From IMG/VR virus record IMGVR_UViG_3300025030_001570, positions 1 through 50,148 of that record: DNA of 50,148 bases; one strand, given 5' to 3'. The notes beneath the pieces are model-generated. The model saw only the letters and a program-made list of their open reading frames with translations, was not told the DNA's origin and searched no databases. Of the stretch, positions 30,936 to 39,739 are shown in pieces (the first letter of the stretch is position 1; the number at the start of each line of letters is the position of its first letter). Both the position numbers and the translations under genes were made by a program. This stretch comes from a virus.

Positions 30936-31474
30936 TTGTTGTCGTAAACCTTATTGTGAGTCTTTTCAAGGATAGCTACTGCAAGTGGGTATTTTTCATT
31001 GAAGTTGGGTATCCTATGAAACTGAATCATTATCTCGTAAACACCCCTCAAAAGATTGTTCTCGTTTAGGTCTTCTAGTATTGCAAACTCCGCCCCTTCA
31101 CAATTTATTTCAAGTATGTCTACCTTCCTGTCCTTTAAGAAACCACTTAACTTAACAACATCAACCTCGATAGAATTATCCGATCTGGCCCATTCCCTGT
31201 AAAAAGAACTGCCTTCTTTGTTGACATAAAGAGTTCTTTTTCCTACCTCCTCCCCAAGTGCGTAAGGCAAAACTTTAACCCTCATGTTGGTCTCAAACCT
31301 TTTTCTGCAGACCTCGTAAAAGTCAGGCACTGGTTCAAAAATGATAATATAAGGATTCCATTGGTCAAGTAGATATTGGGAATAATCGCCTTTGTAGCCA
31401 CCGCAATCTACGACTAGAGAACCTGATCTTAAAGGTTTATGTAGTTTAACTATATCCTCAATTCTGGTTTTCAT
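30911..31474 (-). CDS. FkbM-family methyltransferase, 187 aa
   Basis: VVDCGGYKGDYSQYLL, FEPVPDFY and ILEINCEGAEFAILEDL are the FkbM motifs for O-methylation of sugars or lipids. A longer frame reaches 31558, but AGGTGATATG places the start at 31474, one base after the stop of the preceding gene. Confidence 0.85.
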   Translation of the reverse strand: MKTRIEDIVKLHKPLRSGSLVVDCGGYKGDYSQYLLDQWNPYIIIFEPVPDFYEVCRKRFETNMRVKVLPYALGEEVGKRTLYVNKEGSSFYREWARSDNSIEVDVVKLSGFLKDRKVDILEINCEGAEFAILEDLNENNLLRGVYEIMIQFHRIPNFNEKYPLAVAILEKTHNKVYDNKWQLWRKK

Positions 31475-31475
31475 A

Positions 31476-32162
31476 TCACCTAAACCCCCTAAAATACTGG
31501 TGATATATCCTGTATTCTTCCCTAATCTTGCGGTAGGAAAAATAACCGTGCTTATCATAAAATTGTTGCTTGGCTATATCTGAAGTAGTGTGCCACTCTG
31601 ATATACTTTGATTGCTTTTATTTCTGGTTACACCAACCAAATGGGCAATAGTTATCTTTTTACTGGTTGCCGACTTCAATCCATTTAACTTCATTCTCCA
31701 AGCTAAATCTAAGTCATCACAGCTCCACAAAAACCTTTCATCAAATAACCCAATCTCCCTAAACAAGCTAGTTTTGAAGAAGCCACAGGGGCCGTAAAAA
31801 TGCTCCACTACTCCTTTTTCTTTATCTGTCAGTCGTACTGCATTTAAGAACTTTTCAAAATCTGCTGTCTCAACATAACCAGGAGACACCGCATTGTAGG
31901 TTTGCAGTTTCTCAACTACATCTTCCAACCAACCTTCTACAAACCATAGATCATCATTTAGCACTCCGACAGCAAAAGTTCCTCCTTTGTAAGCATCTAT
32001 TAGAATTGGGTTGATTGCGGAAGCTCCAAAGTTCTCTCCTTGTAGAATATGTAGCTTTAGGTTGGTGAATTTCTCGGTTGTTGGCTTAAATCCAGACAAG
32101 AACTCATCCAAGATGTTTTGGTGTTTAGACTGTACAATTACCTCAAGTTTGGTTTGGTACAT
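31476..32162 (-). CDS. GT2-like glycosyltransferase, 228 aa
   Basis: GT-A enzyme with LNDDLW near residues 68-73 and GPCGFFKTSLFREIGLFDERF followed by CDDLDLAWR, the second half of a GT2 site. The frame is open to 32195; AGAGGAG 10 nt before the ATG at 32162 favours the shorter form. Confidence 0.75.
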   Translation of the reverse strand: MYQTKLEVIVQSKHQNILDEFLSGFKPTTEKFTNLKLHILQGENFGASAINPILIDAYKGGTFAVGVLNDDLWFVEGWLEDVVEKLQTYNAVSPGYVETADFEKFLNAVRLTDKEKGVVEHFYGPCGFFKTSLFREIGLFDERFLWSCDDLDLAWRMKLNGLKSATSKKITIAHLVGVTRNKSNQSISEWHTTSDIAKQQFYDKHGYFSYRKIREEYRIYHQYFRGFR

Positions 32163-32823
32163 ATTTTCTATACTCCTCTGGAATCGGAATCCCACAATGC
32201 CCAGGTTCGTGGAATCGGTAATCGTGTTTCCAAATTCCAGTTCTCAACTCCCCCAAATGAAGAAATGGGTGTTTAACTCCCTGATATTTTCGTGAATTTA
32301 AACGGTGTTTATTGTAAGCAATCACCTCATGTCCATAATTACCTTCCCAAGTTAGTTCGGGCATATTTCTAAATAACCTAATCGGGTGAAAATTTCTATG
32401 GTGATATGGATCAAGAATATGATCTCCCTCTAAATGGTAGAAGTAAACAGAATAAACAAAACGATCTGGAGGTGGTTCTAGGTCAAGTATGTCTCGCATA
32501 GTCAAATCAGGGAAGATTTCATCATCATCAATTTTTAGTATCCATTCAGACTTAGTTTCAATTCTCAATTTATTTAGCAGTTCAGTTAAAGCTGTATTTT
32601 TCTCATTATCTATCCAAGTTCTACCTAAATGCTGAACATCAAATCGGTCATATTCTAAAAATGGGTAAGAAGTTTTAATCTCCTTTAGTATTTCCATTGT
32701 TCTATCAGTTGATCCTGTATCTATTACACGAGCTTCATTAATAAAAGGCAGAACAGCCTTTAAAACAAAAGGCAAGAGATATTCTGCCTCGTAAGTTAAT
32801 AAGTTAATTGCTAAGGATTGCAT
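32143..32823 (-). CDS. GT2-like glycosyltransferase, 226 aa
   Basis: VIDTGSTDRTMEILKE, then WILKIDDDEIFPD, are the GT2 nucleotide and metal motifs (DDDE). The C-terminal half is His/Tyr-rich. GGAGAAG serves as SD. It overlaps neighbours at both ends. Confidence 0.78.
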   Translation of the reverse strand: MQSLAINLLTYEAEYLLPFVLKAVLPFINEARVIDTGSTDRTMEILKEIKTSYPFLEYDRFDVQHLGRTWIDNEKNTALTELLNKLRIETKSEWILKIDDDEIFPDLTMRDILDLEPPPDRFVYSVYFYHLEGDHILDPYHHRNFHPIRLFRNMPELTWEGNYGHEVIAYNKHRLNSRKYQGVKHPFLHLGELRTGIWKHDYRFHEPGHCGIPIPEEYRKYVPNQT

Positions 32824-33509
32824 ACTTCTCCATTGGTTAGGGTTTTGGATAAATCTGGGGTTTCTTTGAAGTTGTACCCCTGACCAAAGGCTGTATCAAC
32901 TGCTAATGAGTTTAGCTCCTTAGTAACTACCAAATAACCCTTATTGTAAGCAGCCTCAACCCACTTACTACCCGCTATTCGGTGGTTAATAAATGGGCCT
33001 ATCTCCTCAAAAGACTCTCGCTTCATCATCCATGAGTTAGAACCAGCCTTTAAGTTAAGCAGATAGTTTTCTCCCTTAAACTCTTGTACTCCTCGCCAGT
33101 ATCTTTCATTTCGATGCTGTCGATCTGTTCGTAGTGGCGTAACCAGATACTTCTTATCTGGAAAGGCATCTAAGATAGAGACGCACCATTGTACCCACCC
33201 AGGCTTATATTCAATATCATTATCGGAGATATGGATGTAGTCGCCTTGTGATAGTTTTATTGCTTGATTTCTGGCGTAGCCAAAATAGTAGTTCTTATTG
33301 TTTCTAACATAGTGGTGGATATGACCTGCGGCGGTCTGATCTAACAGCCAACGAGAGTCATCAATGTTATCGCCATTATCAACTACAATAATCTCACACG
33401 GAGTATCCTTTGTAGTTTCAATCAAAGAGTTAATACATCTACGTAGTGTCTCTGATCTAAATTCATTCTGTGCCCAATGAGTAACGATAATACTAATGGT
33501 AGATTTCAT
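32811..33509 (-). CDS. GT2-like glycosyltransferase, 232 aa
   Basis: IIVVDNGDN, then YIHISDNDIEYKPGW, then WMMKRESFEEIGPF, give a standard GT2 layout. It overlaps the AsnB-like gene before it by 17 nt. Donor unknown. Confidence 0.78.
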   Translation of the reverse strand: MKSTISIIVTHWAQNEFRSETLRRCINSLIETTKDTPCEIIVVDNGDNIDDSRWLLDQTAAGHIHHYVRNNKNYYFGYARNQAIKLSQGDYIHISDNDIEYKPGWVQWCVSILDAFPDKKYLVTPLRTDRQHRNERYWRGVQEFKGENYLLNLKAGSNSWMMKRESFEEIGPFINHRIAGSKWVEAAYNKGYLVVTKELNSLAVDTAFGQGYNFKETPDLSKTLTNGEVCNP

Positions 33510-34440
33510 TTAAAATCTTTTTTTGTGCCTCTAAATAAAGCCTTTTATCAAACTCGCCGTATTTCATCCAACCTTTTAGCCTATTTACTGGATAGACAGG
33601 CCCACCAACCTTCTTCTTTCTCCAAGCTATTTCGTGGGGTAAATACCTTTCGGCCACTTTTCTAAGCGTATATTTACCGTATTCAACATTGTGTATCTTG
33701 GCGGTAAGCGGTAAATCCAGCATATAGTTATCTATATCCATATTGTCTTGATACGGCCTCAAATTAGTAATACCAAAGTACTTAGCTATCCCATTACTCA
33801 TATCATCCATATCTGGTCTCATCAGTAATATATCTACCTTACATATTGCTCTCATTATATCTTCACCGCTATCAGCAAAAACCTTAATTATTTCCTCTTC
33901 TTTCTTGCCAGTCAATTTAGCATAGCTTTCTACTATACCAGGCAACACTTTATCTATAGCTGGCTGGTAATCATCAAAAGCCTCATAAGCAAATATGCTA
34001 TATAGGTAAGCCATTATAAGCTGACGGCCATAACCAAACATTGTCTCATCAGGGCCATCTCCCAATATTAACTTGGTAACTCCCATCCTTTTTAGATACT
34101 CATACATCACATAGAGAGGAAATATATTAAAATGGGGAATTGGTCTACCAATCGCTTTTACGGCAATCGAAAAATACTCATCAAACTTATCATGGTCTAA
34201 TTCAATGATATAATGTTTTAGATTCAGATGCTCTGCCACTAATGAAGAGTACTGAATCTCATTGTGCTTATCGCCCCCTGGCAATCTCACACTAACCACA
34301 AACGCTGGCTTGGTCAGAGCCGCTAAGAGGCTACTATCAACCCCACCAGATAAAGCAAGAGGTAGACCCTCATACTTTTTTGCTTCTTCTAATAACAAGC
34401 TTTCTAACTCATCTGCTAAAATATCAATTTCTTCCTTCAT
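33493..34440 (-). CDS. AsnB-like ATP-pyrophosphatase amidotransferase domain
   Basis: 315 aa. SGGVDS at 31-36 is the PP-loop, and GDGPDETMFGY matches GDGADELFGGY of asparagine synthase. The N-terminal glutaminase domain is absent, so ammonia must come free or from another subunit. Homologues in polysaccharide clusters amidate sugar carboxyl groups, which would fit the dehydrogenase encoded just upstream. SD AAGGAGG; overlaps both neighbours. Confidence 0.75.
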   Translation of the reverse strand: MKEEIDILADELESLLLEEAKKYEGLPLALSGGVDSSLLAALTKPAFVVSVRLPGGDKHNEIQYSSLVAEHLNLKHYIIELDHDKFDEYFSIAVKAIGRPIPHFNIFPLYVMYEYLKRMGVTKLILGDGPDETMFGYGRQLIMAYLYSIFAYEAFDDYQPAIDKVLPGIVESYAKLTGKKEEEIIKVFADSGEDIMRAICKVDILLMRPDMDDMSNGIAKYFGITNLRPYQDNMDIDNYMLDLPLTAKIHNVEYGKYTLRKVAERYLPHEIAWRKKKVGGPVYPVNRLKGWMKYGEFDKRLYLEAQKKILNEIYH

Positions 34441-35194
34441 TCAACCTCCTTATAGTCTCCAGATATTCCGTCTGGCCGTTATACTTTTTTACACCATCAA
34501 TTAAATTATTCAAATCCTTAGGCAAACACGAACCACTAATCTTCCGATTACCTTCGTGGATAAAAGAATGATCCGACTCAATTCTTGGGTCTTCAGTTAG
34601 CATTGTTCTCAGGTCATCGTAGTCAATATGATAGATGTTGCAAATATCATATACTTCATTAAGAAAGGTAAGTTTAGAATAAAAATAAGCGTTCTCTACC
34701 AACTTTAACAGCTCTGCTGTTCTTGCCTGGGTTTGAAATACTTTAACATTGTAAAGAAGAGTCTCCCAAAGGTCAGCTACTTCACTAGTATCGATTGGAG
34801 TCCCACCAACTACCGCCCAATGAATCCTACTTAGATCATTAAATGGGTGATTGGGGAAATCACTAGGGCCGTATTCAGGCATAAATACAATCCGTTTATT
34901 AAACTTCTCCTTAGCCCAATCGGTAAACCCTACCCAAACAGTCGATCGGACAATATTTATCTTTGCCTTTGATTTACTTATTATTTCCTCAACGATTGAG
35001 GTATCACAACTACCATCATCGTTGCTTGGGGTTGGAACACAAAGGAAGAGATAATCAGCCTCTAAGGCTTCTGTAGACTTCATGCCCTTTGGTGGGTCAT
35101 AAACAAACGAGGAACGTATAATATATTTTAAAGCCTTACCAACTTTTCCAAAACCAGCAATTCCTATGTTGTGTGTTTTTTTAGATACTCCCAT
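34424..35194 (-). CDS. Short UDP-glucose/GDP-mannose dehydrogenase-family enzyme
   Basis: 256 aa against the usual 400-440. GIAGFGKVGKA binds NAD, VPTP and VRSTV and MPE follow, and GSCLPKDL is the catalytic-cysteine motif (family GGxCxPKD). The C-terminal nucleotide-binding domain is missing or very short. It would oxidise a nucleotide sugar to its uronate, the natural substrate for the AsnB-like amidotransferase downstream. Confidence 0.75.
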   Translation of the reverse strand: MGVSKKTHNIGIAGFGKVGKALKYIIRSSFVYDPPKGMKSTEALEADYLFLCVPTPSNDDGSCDTSIVEEIISKSKAKINIVRSTVWVGFTDWAKEKFNKRIVFMPEYGPSDFPNHPFNDLSRIHWAVVGGTPIDTSEVADLWETLLYNVKVFQTQARTAELLKLVENAYFYSKLTFLNEVYDICNIYHIDYDDLRTMLTEDPRIESDHSFIHEGNRKISGSCLPKDLNNLIDGVKKYNGQTEYLETIRRLNEGRN

Positions 35195-36045
35195 ACTTGT
35201 TTAATCCCGTCTTCAAATTTAACCTCTGCCTCCCAACCAAGAAGACTCTTAGCTTTTTTAGACTTTATAGCCTCCTTCATTGTCTGACCTGATCGTTGTG
35301 CTATATGAGTTATCGGTGAATCTGACTGAGTTGCTTCCTTAATCATCCTTGCCATATCATTAGCCGAGATACTCTCTTCAGTAGATAAATTTATATCAAG
35401 TTTAGTTAATTCAGGCTTGCTGACTAACCTAGATACAGCTTCAACTAAATCTGATATATGGGTTAATGTTCTTGTTTGGTTTCCGCTACCATGAACAGTT
35501 ATTGGCTTACCGCTCATCGCTTGGCGGAAAAAGACCTTAACCCCCAAAACCTCTCGCATACCTGGTTCTCCATAGGTAGTGGGAAATCTCATATTCACAT
35601 ATTTGAGGTCATGGGTAAAGTGGAACATCTTAATAATCAACTCTCCGATGTACTTTGAATAGGCATAAATCTCGTTAGGATTTGGCGGAGATTCTTCGGT
35701 TGTCTCTGAAAACTTCTCAAAATCCTGATCTCCATAGACACAGCAAGTTGAGGCATAAAGCAACCTTTTTTTATGTTTAGCACAAAACTCGGCCACATTC
35801 CAAGTACCCTCGATATTAGTCGTAAAAGTCTCTTTAGGATGGTCTTTGGCGTAATTCAGATCAGCAATAGCCGCCAAATGAATTACTTGATCCGCTATCT
35901 TTATATTCTGATCTAAGGCTTCTCTATCCGATAAATCATTACCGACTAAACGATCAAAAACTATAGTCTCATACCCTTCTTTAAGAAGTTTCGCTAAAAT
36001 GTTCCTCCCAATAAACCCCATACCACCTGTCAAAAGTATCTTCAC
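35164..36045 (-). CDS. NAD-dependent sugar epimerase/dehydratase
   Basis: 293 aa extended SDR. TGGMGFIGRN binds NAD, and YASTCCVYGD and YAYSK hold the catalytic Ser/Thr, Tyr and Lys. RFPTTYGEPG and HGSGNQTRTLTHISD are typical of UDP-sugar 4-epimerases. The start is GTG, overlapping the previous stop (GTGATGTGA). The exact substrate is unknown. Confidence 0.82.
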   Translation of the reverse strand: MKILLTGGMGFIGRNILAKLLKEGYETIVFDRLVGNDLSDREALDQNIKIADQVIHLAAIADLNYAKDHPKETFTTNIEGTWNVAEFCAKHKKRLLYASTCCVYGDQDFEKFSETTEESPPNPNEIYAYSKYIGELIIKMFHFTHDLKYVNMRFPTTYGEPGMREVLGVKVFFRQAMSGKPITVHGSGNQTRTLTHISDLVEAVSRLVSKPELTKLDINLSTEESISANDMARMIKEATQSDSPITHIAQRSGQTMKEAIKSKKAKSLLGWEAEVKFEDGIKQVWEYLKKHTT

Positions 36046-36707
36046 ATCACACCACCTTCCAATCTAGCCAATAAAGGCGTATCGGTTGTATTTACATCTA
36101 CTGTTTCAGAAGCCTCAAAGCTCTTTAGTAAAGGCACACTAAATAGAGTTACTGCTTGAAAATGTTTAGTTAACACTTCATAGAATTCTCCTGCTGGTGC
36201 TTCGTAGCAATGCTGTTCATTTCTTGGATGGTCGTCCCGAATGTCTGGTGAGTTACGATTCGGTGTAGAGATATAACCAATAGTACCCTCCTTGAAGAAT
36301 CTCTTGATATTGTTCAGAGCATCATCCCACCTCTCTCTTGGTAAATGTTCTATTACCTCTAACATCACCACAATATCGAAAGTGGCTATTGGGCGGTTAG
36401 GCGGGTTGAGGACATCAAAAACATCGAATTTAAGTCGAGGGGATTCAAACAAGGCTTTGCCGAAATCAATCAATTCCTGCTCCACATCAACGGCCCATAC
36501 TCCCAAAGATCGATGAGAAAGAATATTACTGCCCACCCCGAAACTACTGCCAATATCGACAAAGGCCTTGCCCTGATGTTTACTGACCAATGCTTCGTAA
36601 ATCTTCCTCTGCTCATTGGGAATAACGTATTTATGGGTTTCCCACCTTCTCATTGACCAGGTTATACCAGGATATGTTTTAGGTTCGTTCTGTTGGTATT
36701 CGCCCAT
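36042..36707 (-). CDS. SAM-dependent methyltransferase, 221 aa
   Basis: AFVDIGSSFGVGSNIL (motif I), WAVDVEQELIDFG and VVMLEVIEHL define a class I methyltransferase, type 11/12. SD AGAAGGAG. It overlaps the GT4 gene by 29 nt. Confidence 0.8.
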   Translation of the reverse strand: MGEYQQNEPKTYPGITWSMRRWETHKYVIPNEQRKIYEALVSKHQGKAFVDIGSSFGVGSNILSHRSLGVWAVDVEQELIDFGKALFESPRLKFDVFDVLNPPNRPIATFDIVVMLEVIEHLPRERWDDALNNIKRFFKEGTIGYISTPNRNSPDIRDDHPRNEQHCYEAPAGEFYEVLTKHFQAVTLFSVPLLKSFEASETVDVNTTDTPLLARLEGGVM

Positions 36708-37986
36708 TTATAACTCCTTCTATAGCTGGAATAAACTGATTCTTAGCTATCCAATCGTAATTAAACTTCTTCCTAACGGTAGTAAAAGCTCTCATTACTC
36801 TATTACTATTCAAATCCGATAATATGATCTTGGCAATATCCTTAAAATAACCTTCTTCTCCATCATCGCCATATTGAGTTTCATTCACTAAGCGACTTCT
36901 AAACCTAAAGTTAAAAGAACCTTCAGGGCCTAAGAAGTCTATCATTGGCTTAAAGTCTTCATTCAAGATCAGCAAATTCTTGGTAGCTGCGGCTTCTAAT
37001 AAAATTAGCGGTGCGTTTTCGGAGAAACTAGGAAAGATAAACAGATTAGCAATCTGGAATAGTTCCACAACTACTTGATGCGATACTCCCTGTTCATACT
37101 TTGGTAGGTCGTAAAATGAGGTAAAGATTACTTCTGTTCGATCAAGGTTTTTCTGGGCGGCCAGCTGTAAGAAATTCTCAATGGTTTCCTTTTCCCTTTG
37201 GGCATTGGCATGAGCATTAGGAATTATCAATTTAACCTTTTGCCCTAGCTCTTTGAGATAACCCATCACGGAGATTACTTTTCTCACGGCCTTACCATCA
37301 TCTCCCATTCTGGTTGAACTGACAGGGTAAACACAGATAATATCCGCCTCAAATAAGCCATAAGCGTCAATTAGTTCTCTAGTTAATGGGGATAGATTAT
37401 ACATTTCCCTTAAATCCATAGGATTAAAAACTACTTTTACGTCTTTAGGCCATATACCATACATTTCTCCTGCCGCCACCTGTTCTGAGTAATTCATATA
37501 AATTAGTTTAGAGTTTTGGGGATGGGGTAGACCGAATAATTCATTCCACGGATCGGATAAATTAGCCCTTTGACTCGGAGCAGAGTGTATCTGATGAAGC
37601 ATAGGCAAGGTTTCCAGCCGTGCCTGTTTGAGTGCCACATTGTAGATTAAATAAGAGTTAATGAAACATATATCGTGGGTAATAAGACAATCTAGATCTG
37701 CAAATTCTTTCTCAAATACTTCTTTGGTTTTATCAACATTGGCTTGAAAATCATCTGGTACTGGCGAGCCCGTCTGTCCATAAGGTTCCAAAACCCATTG
37801 AGGTACAACTGCCCGCAATTCTACCCCCTCTGGAACTTTGTCCTGATCCATAAAGTTAGTCAGACCAAAAAGGATGGGCTGATAGCCATTCCTTTTAAGC
37901 ATCTGCAACTGTTGGAGAACCACAGTTACCAATGAATAAGCTGGATCTAAATTAGAAAATGTACTTAATATACCTATTTTTTTCAT
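36679..37986 (-). CDS. GT4-like glycosyltransferase, 435 aa
   Basis: GT-B fold enzyme and first glycan gene of the cassette. The C-terminal Rossmann domain holds IFPSFSENAPLILLEAAATKNLLI, the GT4 nucleotide-sugar site with an E-x7-E-like pair. Retaining transfer is expected. The start overlaps the previous gene by ATGA. Confidence 0.85.
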   Translation of the reverse strand: MKKIGILSTFSNLDPAYSLVTVVLQQLQMLKRNGYQPILFGLTNFMDQDKVPEGVELRAVVPQWVLEPYGQTGSPVPDDFQANVDKTKEVFEKEFADLDCLITHDICFINSYLIYNVALKQARLETLPMLHQIHSAPSQRANLSDPWNELFGLPHPQNSKLIYMNYSEQVAAGEMYGIWPKDVKVVFNPMDLREMYNLSPLTRELIDAYGLFEADIICVYPVSSTRMGDDGKAVRKVISVMGYLKELGQKVKLIIPNAHANAQREKETIENFLQLAAQKNLDRTEVIFTSFYDLPKYEQGVSHQVVVELFQIANLFIFPSFSENAPLILLEAAATKNLLILNEDFKPMIDFLGPEGSFNFRFRSRLVNETQYGDDGEEGYFKDIAKIILSDLNSNRVMRAFTTVRKKFNYDWIAKNQFIPAIEGVINGRIPTERT

Positions 37987-38273
37987 TCTAATTCTTCTAG
38001 TTTTCCTTCTGATTCACCTTCTCCATAAAAGAAGTTTGGATTAGATACTTCTTTACCAATTCTAACATCGTATTCTCTTTTAACCTTTGCGTTGCTAATA
38101 GCCTTCTTAACTCTAGCCTCCCCAATCCTTTTGGCGGTTTCAATCATCATATCTTGAGCAGATTTGATTTTAGGTTCCGCCTTCTGTACTTTAATATCTG
38201 ATTTTTCTTCTTTTTCAGAAGGTATAAACTCGGCTACCAGATCTTCAAATGTCTTTTCAGCCAGTGAGATCAT
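37983..38273 (-). CDS. Hypothetical charged protein, 96 aa
   Basis: Lys/Glu-rich, mainly helical. It sits between structural genes and the glycan cassette and overlaps both. No motif recognised. Confidence 0.55.
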   Translation of the reverse strand: MISLAEKTFEDLVAEFIPSEKEEKSDIKVQKAEPKIKSAQDMMIETAKRIGEARVKKAISNAKVKREYDVRIGKEVSNPNFFYGEGESEGKLEELE

Positions 38274-38697
38274 TTGGGTGTTTCACTCCTGTGTGTAAAC
38301 CAAGTTGATTCATACCACGAAAGCTCTGACCGCAGCGTTTACAACGAATTTCTCCTGCCTCTTTCTTGACTTCTTCTGCTGGTGGCATCATTTCTTTTAC
38401 CGCCTTACTAACCACATTTTTCTCACTTAAAAACTCATATCTATCAAGAAGAATATTGGCAATATAGTCTTCAAACTCTGCCGCTTGACCACGAAGCAAA
38501 GTAAATTCCAGTGTACGACCAGTAGTACGGTAAGTACCAGCGGCATTATCCCATATAGGGTTCCCCGTTGCATCTAAAGCGGCTTCGGCGATTGGATAGT
38601 CGACAACATCTTCAGTATCCCGTTCGACTGGTCTGTTCTGAGAATCCCTAACTGCATAATTTGTAAACCGCTTTGGGTTTATCAGTACCTTTGACAT
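38257..38697 (-). CDS. C2H2 zinc-finger-containing protein, 146 aa
   Basis: Residues about 118-142 form CKRCGQSF, then a helix with H and H (C-x2-C-x12-H-x4-H), a C2H2-like finger. The N-terminal part is soluble and unrecognised. SD AAAGGAGG. Its place next to capsid genes is unusual for a DNA-binding protein; a structural role is possible. Confidence 0.6.
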   Translation of the reverse strand: MSKVLINPKRFTNYAVRDSQNRPVERDTEDVVDYPIAEAALDATGNPIWDNAAGTYRTTGRTLEFTLLRGQAAEFEDYIANILLDRYEFLSEKNVVSKAVKEMMPPAEEVKKEAGEIRCKRCGQSFRGMNQLGLHTGVKHPNDLTG

Positions 38698-38957
38698 TAG
38701 CCTCCTTTCTGGGTTTCAATAGCCCTAAATATCCTACCTTTTAATGATCTCATATGGTAGTAATATTTCTTAGGTTCTACCGCAATCTTATCTGTATTAA
38801 ACATATCAACTAATTCCCCGATCTTGGAATCATTAACGAAAATGAAATTGTACCTGCCTGGAATATCTGTAGGCTGAATATCTTTCAATTTGAAATCTAA
38901 AGTTTCGAGGGTAGAAGCTAAGATTAAATCTGCGGTAACGAAATTTTCATTTTTCAT
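38697..38957 (-). CDS. Hypothetical protein, 86 aa
   Basis: Small alpha/beta protein, unrecognised; 1-base overlap with the finger protein. A -10-like GATAAT lies just before its ATG. Confidence 0.5.
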   Translation of the reverse strand: MKNENFVTADLILASTLETLDFKLKDIQPTDIPGRYNFIFVNDSKIGELVDMFNTDKIAVEPKKYYYHMRSLKGRIFRAIETQKGG

Positions 38958-38975
38958 ACTTAATTATCTCTTTTA

Positions 38976-39377
38976 CTATCTCTGAACTACTAAGTAACCA
39001 TCAATAGTACCAACACCAATGACGGTCTCAATTCTAGCCCGTGCGTATTTGGCGGGGAGACCTACAGTAGTATTAGTGTTCCCATCCAAAGCATCACTTG
39101 TAACCACCTGATAGGCTGTAGAAGCCGCCGACGTGGTTACACTATCCACCTTTAACCATGGGCCAGAAGAAGTCATTGCGACCTCAAGCTGAACTACCCC
39201 TGCATTAACACCTACTCCAGTTTCCACAAAAAGAGAAACTGATCGGGCGTTTCTAATATCAATAGCGGGAGAAGTTGTTTCATCAGTAGAGGCGTTATCA
39301 AAGACTTTATGGGCTTCCCACTCTCTTTGAACGGAACCTGGTTGAGATTCGGAACTAGTAACGTCTACATCGGCCAT
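38976..39377 (-). CDS. Small beta virion protein, 133 aa
   Basis: After a polar N-terminus, one beta-sandwich domain with phrases such as SLFVETGVGVNAG and ARIETVIG, typical of phage head or neck decoration proteins. Leaderless-type promoter (TATACT, 6 nt, ATG). First gene of the transcript that leads into the glycan cassette. Confidence 0.55.
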   Translation of the reverse strand: MADVDVTSSESQPGSVQREWEAHKVFDNASTDETTSPAIDIRNARSVSLFVETGVGVNAGVVQLEVAMTSSGPWLKVDSVTTSAASTAYQVVTSDALDGNTNTTVGLPAKYARARIETVIGVGTIDGYLVVQR

Positions 39378-39389
39378 ATATTTAGTATA
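39378..39389 (-). promoter_or_regulatory. Leaderless late promoter feeding the glycan cassette
   Basis: TATACT at 39389-39384 (- strand), 6 nt, ATG at 39377. No other recognisable promoter lies between here and 26013, so it may drive the whole cassette. Confidence 0.6.
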
Positions 39390-39408
39390 ACATAACTGCT
39401 AACTTGCT

Positions 39409-39732
39409 TTAACCTGTGGTTGTGCTGGAAGATGAAGTGGATGAACTACTTGTACTTGAAGATGTAGAAGTAGAACTAGAAGTACTAGATGAAGTACTAG
39501 ATGACGAAGATGTAGTAGAACTTGTAGTAGTAGTAACCAAAGAACTATATTTCCACCCAGAGGTTGTACCATCTGTGTTTATATAAAGACGGTTGTTAGT
39601 TGTATCAAGAAATAGATCACCAGTTTCAGTATCATCACTGGAAGTAATGAAGGTGTTAGGATGTCCCGCACCGCTTCGGATGTTTCCTGCTAAACTGCTG
39701 TAATGTGTATCTTGTCTATCAAATCCTGCCAT
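39409..39732 (-). CDS. Small virion protein with Ser/Thr tail, 107 aa
   Basis: The first ~65 residues (DTHYSSLAGNIRSGAG, then LFLDTTNNRLYINTDGTT and WKYSSL) are paralogous to the protein of the next gene upstream. The last ~40 residues are Ser/Thr only, ending SSSSTTTG. This is the fourth protein with the mucin-like tract. SD TAGGAG. Confidence 0.7.
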   Translation of the reverse strand: MAGFDRQDTHYSSLAGNIRSGAGHPNTFITSSDDTETGDLFLDTTNNRLYINTDGTTSGWKYSSLVTTTTSSTTSSSSSTSSSTSSSTSTSSSTSSSSTSSSSTTTG

Positions 39733-39739
39733 ATTACTC

